Positions 13,640 to 16,847 of a stretch of 16,847 bases of DNA are shown one piece after another. This DNA comes from Blautia sp. (GTDB lineage Bacteria > Bacillota > Clostridia > Lachnospirales > Lachnospiraceae): the NCBI GenBank assembly GCA_017420455.1, contig JAFOJB010000451.1:1-16847 (forward strand). The letters run 5' to 3'. The notes under the pieces are model-generated. The model searched no databases, was not told where the DNA came from, and worked only from the letters and a program-made list of their open reading frames with translations. Position 1 is the first letter of the stretch. The number at the start of each line of letters is the position of its first letter. The position numbers were made by a program, and so were the translations under genes.

Positions 13640-14758
13640 ATGAAGAAAGAAACCAGAAAGAGGATCAGAGGGTATTTCGCGGGATGTTTACTGGCAGCAG
13701 GGCTTCTGGCACAGGGAGTTTATGCGGAAGGAGAAAATCGGGAAAATCCCGCGGAGGCGGAAGCCGTACAGGAGACGGTGGCGGAGGCCGGCCCGGCGGC
13801 AGAGGCTGCTGCGGATGCCGCGGAAAAAGAGCTGGATATCGAGACACTGGACCGGATGAAACAGGAGGAGGCAAAGGCCGCGGCAGGAGAAGGAGGAGCG
13901 GAACCGGCTCCCGAAGAAGCAGCAGAAGGATCTCCGGAGGAAACCGGCATGCTGAAAAAACCCTCCGGGAATGGACAGACCTCTGCGTTCTCAGCCAATA
14001 CGGTGGAGGAGAGCGGTGAAGCCCTGAATGAGGGGATGCCGGATCTTAAGAAGGTCGTGGAAAACACGCTGGCGTCCTGGCAGGGGGACTGGTCGGTATA
14101 TGTAGAGGATCTGACGAACGGAACCTTTTTCCAGATCAACGACCATTCTGTACGTGCCGCCAGTCTGATCAAGCTTTTCGTCATGGGTACGGTGTTCGAT
14201 CAGATCCAGAAGGGCAATCTTCAGGAGGATGGCTCCATTGATCAGCTCCTGTTCGACATGATCACGGTCAGCGACAACGAGTCAACCAATGAACTGGTAA
14301 GAAGGGTTTCTCCCGACGGCTCCTTCGATTCCGGGAAAGAGGTGGTCAATGCCTTTATTCAGGAGCAGGGCTATACCATGACCATCCTCGGACGTCAGCT
14401 GGGATATTATGAAAGCTTTGTACAGGATAATCTGACTTCCGCCAGAGACTGCGGTGTTTTCCTGGCGAGAGTGTATCAGGGCACCTGTGTTTCTCCGGAG
14501 GCTTCTGAAAAGATGCTCAGCCTGCTGAGGCAGCAGACAAGGACCCACAAGATCCCTGCCGGAGTTCCGTCGGAGGTTGTGACGGCAAACAAGACCGGAG
14601 AGCTGGACGATACTGAGAATGACGCGGCAGTCCTTGTTCTTCCGGACGGACACGCCTATGTGCTGACGGTCACTTCCACAGCCCTGAACAGTGTTGGCGC
14701 GGCCCAGTCAGAGATCGTCAGCCTGTCCCAGATCGTATATCAGTATATGGCGGGATAA
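13640..14758 (+). CDS. Secreted class A beta-lactamase-fold serine hydrolase
   Basis: The protein has 372 residues. A basic start (MKKETRKRIR) and a hydrophobic core ending in VYA-E near 29 form a signal peptide. Residues about 33-130 are a low-complexity Ala/Glu/Pro linker. The catalytic domain (about 135-372) shows the three serine active-site motifs: S175-L-I-K178, S211-D-N213 and K318-T-G320. The usual ExxxN omega-loop signature, with the deacylating Glu of true class A beta-lactamases, is not apparent between them. The protein therefore fits the beta-lactamase2 group of wall-associated serine hydrolases or PBP-like enzymes better than an antibiotic-resistance enzyme. The ATG at 13640 follows AGGAG (13625-13629) by 10 nt. 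Alternative frames across the GC-rich linker are shadows. It ends before a double hairpin. Confidence 0.85.
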   Translation: MKKETRKRIRGYFAGCLLAAGLLAQGVYAEGENRENPAEAEAVQETVAEAGPAAEAAADAAEKELDIETLDRMKQEEAKAAAGEGGAEPAPEEAAEGSPEETGMLKKPSGNGQTSAFSANTVEESGEALNEGMPDLKKVVENTLASWQGDWSVYVEDLTNGTFFQINDHSVRAASLIKLFVMGTVFDQIQKGNLQEDGSIDQLLFDMITVSDNESTNELVRRVSPDGSFDSGKEVVNAFIQEQGYTMTILGRQLGYYESFVQDNLTSARDCGVFLARVYQGTCVSPEASEKMLSLLRQQTRTHKIPAGVPSEVVTANKTGELDDTENDAAVLVLPDGHAYVLTVTSTALNSVGAAQSEIVSLSQIVYQYMAG

Positions 14759-14767
14759 ACCGGCCGG

Positions 14768-14799
14768 AAGCCTGGGCAGAAAGATTATCTGTCCAGCTT
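14768..14799 (+). other. First of two tandem hairpins before proC
   Basis: CTGGGCAGA (14772-14780) pairs with TCTGTCCAG (14788-14796) around a 7-nt loop, with one G-U pair; AAG/CTT outside extends it past a bulged C. It lies directly before the terminator hairpin, so the pair could work as a folding switch, though no overlap between the stems is seen. Confidence 0.45.
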
Positions 14800-14800
14800 G

Positions 14801-14844
14801 AGGGTATCAGCAAGGCGGATGCAGATTGCTGATACCCTTTTTTT
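14801..14844 (+). terminator. Intrinsic terminator upstream of proC
   Basis: GGGTATCAGCA (14802-14812) pairs perfectly with TGCTGATACCC (14827-14837) over 11 bp, extendable by A-T pairs on both sides. Seven T follow (14838-14844). It ends the serine hydrolase transcript about 50 nt before proC. Confidence 0.9.
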
Positions 14845-14893
14845 GAAGGAAAAGAAGACAGAAATTCTAAGAATAAGAGGAGATCCGGATATT

Positions 14894-15685
14894 ATGAAAT
14901 CAGGTTTTATCGGAATGGGAAACATGGCGCAGGCACTGGCAGAGGGCTTCGTAAAATCAGGCATGCTTGAGGCTGGGGATATCTGCGCCTTTGCGCCGAA
15001 TCAGGAAAAGCTTCGGAAGAACGCGGAAAGGATCGGGTTTGTCCCGATGGATTCCGTAGCGGCTCTGGTTGAGGCATGCGATACTGTCATTATGGCGTGC
15101 AAGCCATATCAGGTGGAAGGGGTTCTGGCGCAGATCGGGGAACTCCTGAGGGGAAAGGCCATGGTATCCATCTGTGCGGGATGGGATATGGAAAAATACA
15201 GCAAATATCTGGATCCCTCCGTCCGTTTTCAGTTTGTCATGCCAAATACCCCTGCCATGGTCGGGGAAGGCGTGCTGCTTTTTGAGGAAAAGAACTCTCT
15301 GGAAAAGGAGGAAAGAGAAGAGATCATGAGACTGTTCGGGTCTCTGGGACTGGTGGAGGAAGTGCCTTCTTCCCTTATGGGGATTGCAGGGGCTGTCACC
15401 GGCTGCGGCCCTGCCTTTATCGATCTTCTGATGGAAGCGTACGCAGACGCCGCTGTAAAATACGGCGTTCCGAGAAACACGGCCTACAGGCTGGTCTCCC
15501 AGATGGTGCTGGGGGCAGCAGCGCTCCAGAAGATGACAGGGGAACATCCGGGCAGTCTGAAGGACAAGGTCTGTTCTCCGAAGGGAACTACGATCGTCGG
15601 CTGCGCTTCTCTGGAGGAGGATGGCTTCCGCGCCGCCTGCATCCATTCCATCGATGCTGTCATGAACAGGAAGAATCTGGACTGA
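14894..15685 (+). CDS. proC: Pyrroline-5-carboxylate reductase
   Basis: The protein has 263 residues. It reduces pyrroline-5-carboxylate to L-proline with NAD(P)H in the cytoplasm, the last step of proline synthesis. The Rossmann motif GFIGMGNM is at 4-11, followed by ACKPYQV (68-74), VMPNTPAMVGEG (115-126), GCGPAF (170-175) and the C-terminal signature DKVCSPKGTTIVG with LEEDGFR (224-246). The ATG at 14894 is chosen because it gives the usual N-terminus and has AAGAGGAGA about 10 nt upstream; the longer frame from 14798 overlaps the terminator. No proA or proB is nearby. Confidence 0.95.
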   Translation: MKSGFIGMGNMAQALAEGFVKSGMLEAGDICAFAPNQEKLRKNAERIGFVPMDSVAALVEACDTVIMACKPYQVEGVLAQIGELLRGKAMVSICAGWDMEKYSKYLDPSVRFQFVMPNTPAMVGEGVLLFEEKNSLEKEEREEIMRLFGSLGLVEEVPSSLMGIAGAVTGCGPAFIDLLMEAYADAAVKYGVPRNTAYRLVSQMVLGAAALQKMTGEHPGSLKDKVCSPKGTTIVGCASLEEDGFRAACIHSIDAVMNRKNLD

Positions 15686-15728
15686 GCTGACGATGTGAAC
15701 TACTGCTGCGAAATACCATTGTGAAAAG

Positions 15729-15744
15729 CGGCCGGGAACGGCCG
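15729..15744 (+). other. GGAA-tetraloop hairpin between proC and the TtcA-like gene
   Basis: CGGCCG (15729-15734) and CGGCCG (15739-15744) enclose GGAA, a GNRA-type tetraloop. No U-run follows. It could stabilise the proC 3' end or shape the leader of the next gene. Confidence 0.5.
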
Positions 15745-15769
15745 AAGCAAATAAGGAATCAGAAAGAAC

Positions 15770-16750
15770 ATGATGGAAGTTAAGAAAAATACTGCAGGGG
15801 AAAGAGATACTGCAGAAGAAAGAAATACGGAAGGGGAAAGAAATTCTGCAGAGGGACGAAGCGCAGCGGCGGGGCAGTTTACTGCAGGGGAAGGAAATTC
15901 CGGGGAAGAGAGAGAACTCCGGAGGCGCACGGCAGAGCGCAGCATCATAAAAACATACCGGAAGCAGCTTTGGAGCAGGTTTACCAGAGCCATCAACGAC
16001 TATAAGCTGATCCTGGACGGCGACAGGATCGCGGTATGTATTTCCGGCGGAAAGGATTCGATGCTGATGGCAAAGCTTTTTCAGGAGCTGTACCGCCATG
16101 GGATGAGGAATTTCGAGGTTACCTATCTGGTGATGAATCCTGGCTATAATTCAGAAAACTTCCGGCTTCTGCAGGAGAACGCATCGCTTCTTGGGATTCC
16201 CATCCAGGTTTTTCCCACGCCGATTTTCGATATTGTGGCAAAGGAGGGGGAATCCCCCTGCTATCTTTGCGCAAGGATGCGAAGAGGCTATCTTTACAGC
16301 AAGGCGAAGGAGCTGGGCTGCAACAAGATAGCCCTGGGGCATCATTATGACGATGTCATTGAGACCATATTGATGGGGATGCTCTATGGCGGACAGGTCC
16401 AGACCATGATGCCGAAGCTGCACAGCAACAATTTTGAAGGGATGGAGCTGATCAGGCCCATGTACCTGATCCGCGAAGCCGATATCATCCGCTGGGCTGC
16501 CTTTAACGGCCTGCATTTCCTCCGCTGTGCCTGCCGGTTTACGGAGAGAAGCGAAGAGACGTATGGAGAGAATTCCAAACGCCTGGCGGTGAAGAAGCTC
16601 ATACGGATGCTGGCAAAAGAGGAACCGGTAATTGAAAACAACATCTTCAAGAGTGTGGAGAACGTGAATCTCAGTACCATCGTTGCCTATAAACAGGATG
16701 GCGTGCGGCACCATTTTCTGGACGACTATGACCAGAACAGCATTTCATAA
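15770..16750 (+). CDS. TtcA-family PP-loop tRNA-modifying protein with repeat-rich N-terminus
   Basis: The protein has 326 residues. Members of this ATP pyrophosphatase family (TtcA and relatives) bind an iron-sulfur cluster and thiolate tRNA. The PP-loop is SGGKDS (92-97). SPCYLCARMRRGYLY (162-176) holds the CxxC pair C164/C167, and FLRCACRF (250-257) offers the third cysteine. GHHYDDVIET (190-199) corresponds to the conserved GHHxDDxxxT. The conserved domain starts near residue 57; residues 7-48 are an unusual hexapeptide repeat (see 15791-15916). The exact member and target tRNA base are uncertain, so no symbol is given. Only AAGGA (15753-15757) lies upstream, about 12 nt away, a weak site. 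No ATG, GTG or TTG codon in frame between the repeat and the PP-loop offers a better start. Confidence 0.85.
   Translation: MMEVKKNTAGERDTAEERNTEGERNSAEGRSAAAGQFTAGEGNSGEERELRRRTAERSIIKTYRKQLWSRFTRAINDYKLILDGDRIAVCISGGKDSMLMAKLFQELYRHGMRNFEVTYLVMNPGYNSENFRLLQENASLLGIPIQVFPTPIFDIVAKEGESPCYLCARMRRGYLYSKAKELGCNKIALGHHYDDVIETILMGMLYGGQVQTMMPKLHSNNFEGMELIRPMYLIREADIIRWAAFNGLHFLRCACRFTERSEETYGENSKRLAVKKLIRMLAKEEPVIENNIFKSVENVNLSTIVAYKQDGVRHHFLDDYDQNSIS
15791..15916 (+). repeat. 18-bp tandem repeat coding a hexapeptide array
   Basis: Seven units begin at 15791, 15809, 15827, 15845, 15863, 15881 and 15899. The consensus is near ACTGCAGRGGAAAGAAAT, coding variants of TAGERN/TAEERN/TEGERN/SAEGRS. The fifth unit is the most diverged. 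The minus strand is open across it but codes only a complementary low-complexity peptide. Confidence 0.88.
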
Positions 16751-16791
16751 GGGTGGAAAACTGCACAAGGAAAAGGAAGCAGCCTGGCATT

Positions 16792-16847
16792 TCAGAACAG
16801 GGACACCAGATCCAGGGGCTTTTCTATGCGGTAATCCGGAGCTTCCA
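16792..16847 (-). CDS. Possible C-terminus of a minus-strand gene (partial)
   Basis: On the minus strand the last frame reads EAPDYRIEKPLDLVSLF then TGA (16794-16792), with the rest lying beyond the window. The peptide looks like an ordinary protein C-terminus and convergent orientation to the TtcA-like gene is reasonable, but 17 codons are too few to name it. The gap 16751-16791 holds no clear terminator. Confidence 0.4.
   Translation of the reverse strand, partial: EAPDYRIEKPLDLVSLF

Noticed and set aside
13579..14019. 146-codon Arg/Gly-rich ORF overlapping the serine hydrolase start
   Set aside because: It is out of frame with the hydrolase across a GC-rich low-complexity linker, a typical shadow.

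Overview
This window looks like a chromosomal stretch from a Gram-positive Clostridia bacterium, most probably Lachnospiraceae. The inference rests on strong AGGAGG-type ribosome binding sites, TTG and GTG starts on core genes, U-tailed hairpin terminators, a lipobox protein, and the pyrH-frr-uppS-cdsA-dxr-rseP order. No database search was possible, so all names rest on motifs and remembered family features.

Layout. (1) 1-1155: 3' part of a gene for a coiled-coil protein with a peptidoglycan-binding-like domain and an OB-like C-terminal domain. It converges on (2) 1312-2346 (minus), a membrane-anchored metallo-beta-lactamase-fold protein; terminators at 1178-1217 and 1231-1274 separate them. 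(3) 2559-4682: mnmA, secG and smpB, with two very good promoters and two hairpin terminators. (4) 4699-5715: a predicted lipoprotein whose stop codon lies inside a 15-bp tandem repeat that runs towards pyrH. (5) 5842-11322: pyrH, frr, uppS, cdsA, dxr and rseP (UMP phosphorylation, ribosome recycling, undecaprenyl carrier synthesis, CDP-diacylglycerol synthesis, the first committed MEP-pathway step and site-2 proteolysis), all on the plus strand. The expected flanking genes (rpsB-tsf upstream, ispG downstream) are absent.

(6) 11323-11888 is the main non-coding tract. It holds a very long imperfect hairpin ending the rseP operon, then two diverged copies of one repeat element arranged head to head about a 3-nt centre (arms about 80 nt), followed by a TTGAAT-N17-TATAAT promoter pointing into the next gene. 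(7) 11889-13479: a small module that looks like a type VII secretion (T7SSb) substrate and its partner. It has a 396-aa protein with a WXG100/LXG-like helical hairpin and a YxxxE motif, followed by a DUF4176 protein. Structured repeats flank the DUF4176 gene on both sides. No secretion machinery is present in the window.

(8) 13640-14758: a secreted class A beta-lactamase-fold serine hydrolase with an Ala/Glu-rich linker. (9) 14894-15685: proC, behind a strong terminator. (10) 15770-16750: a TtcA-family PP-loop protein with an unusual N-terminal hexapeptide tandem repeat. (11) The last bases appear to hold the C-terminus of a gene on the minus strand.

The best candidates for something undescribed are the orphan T7SS-like module with its repeats, and the head-to-head repeat element that appears to supply its promoter.
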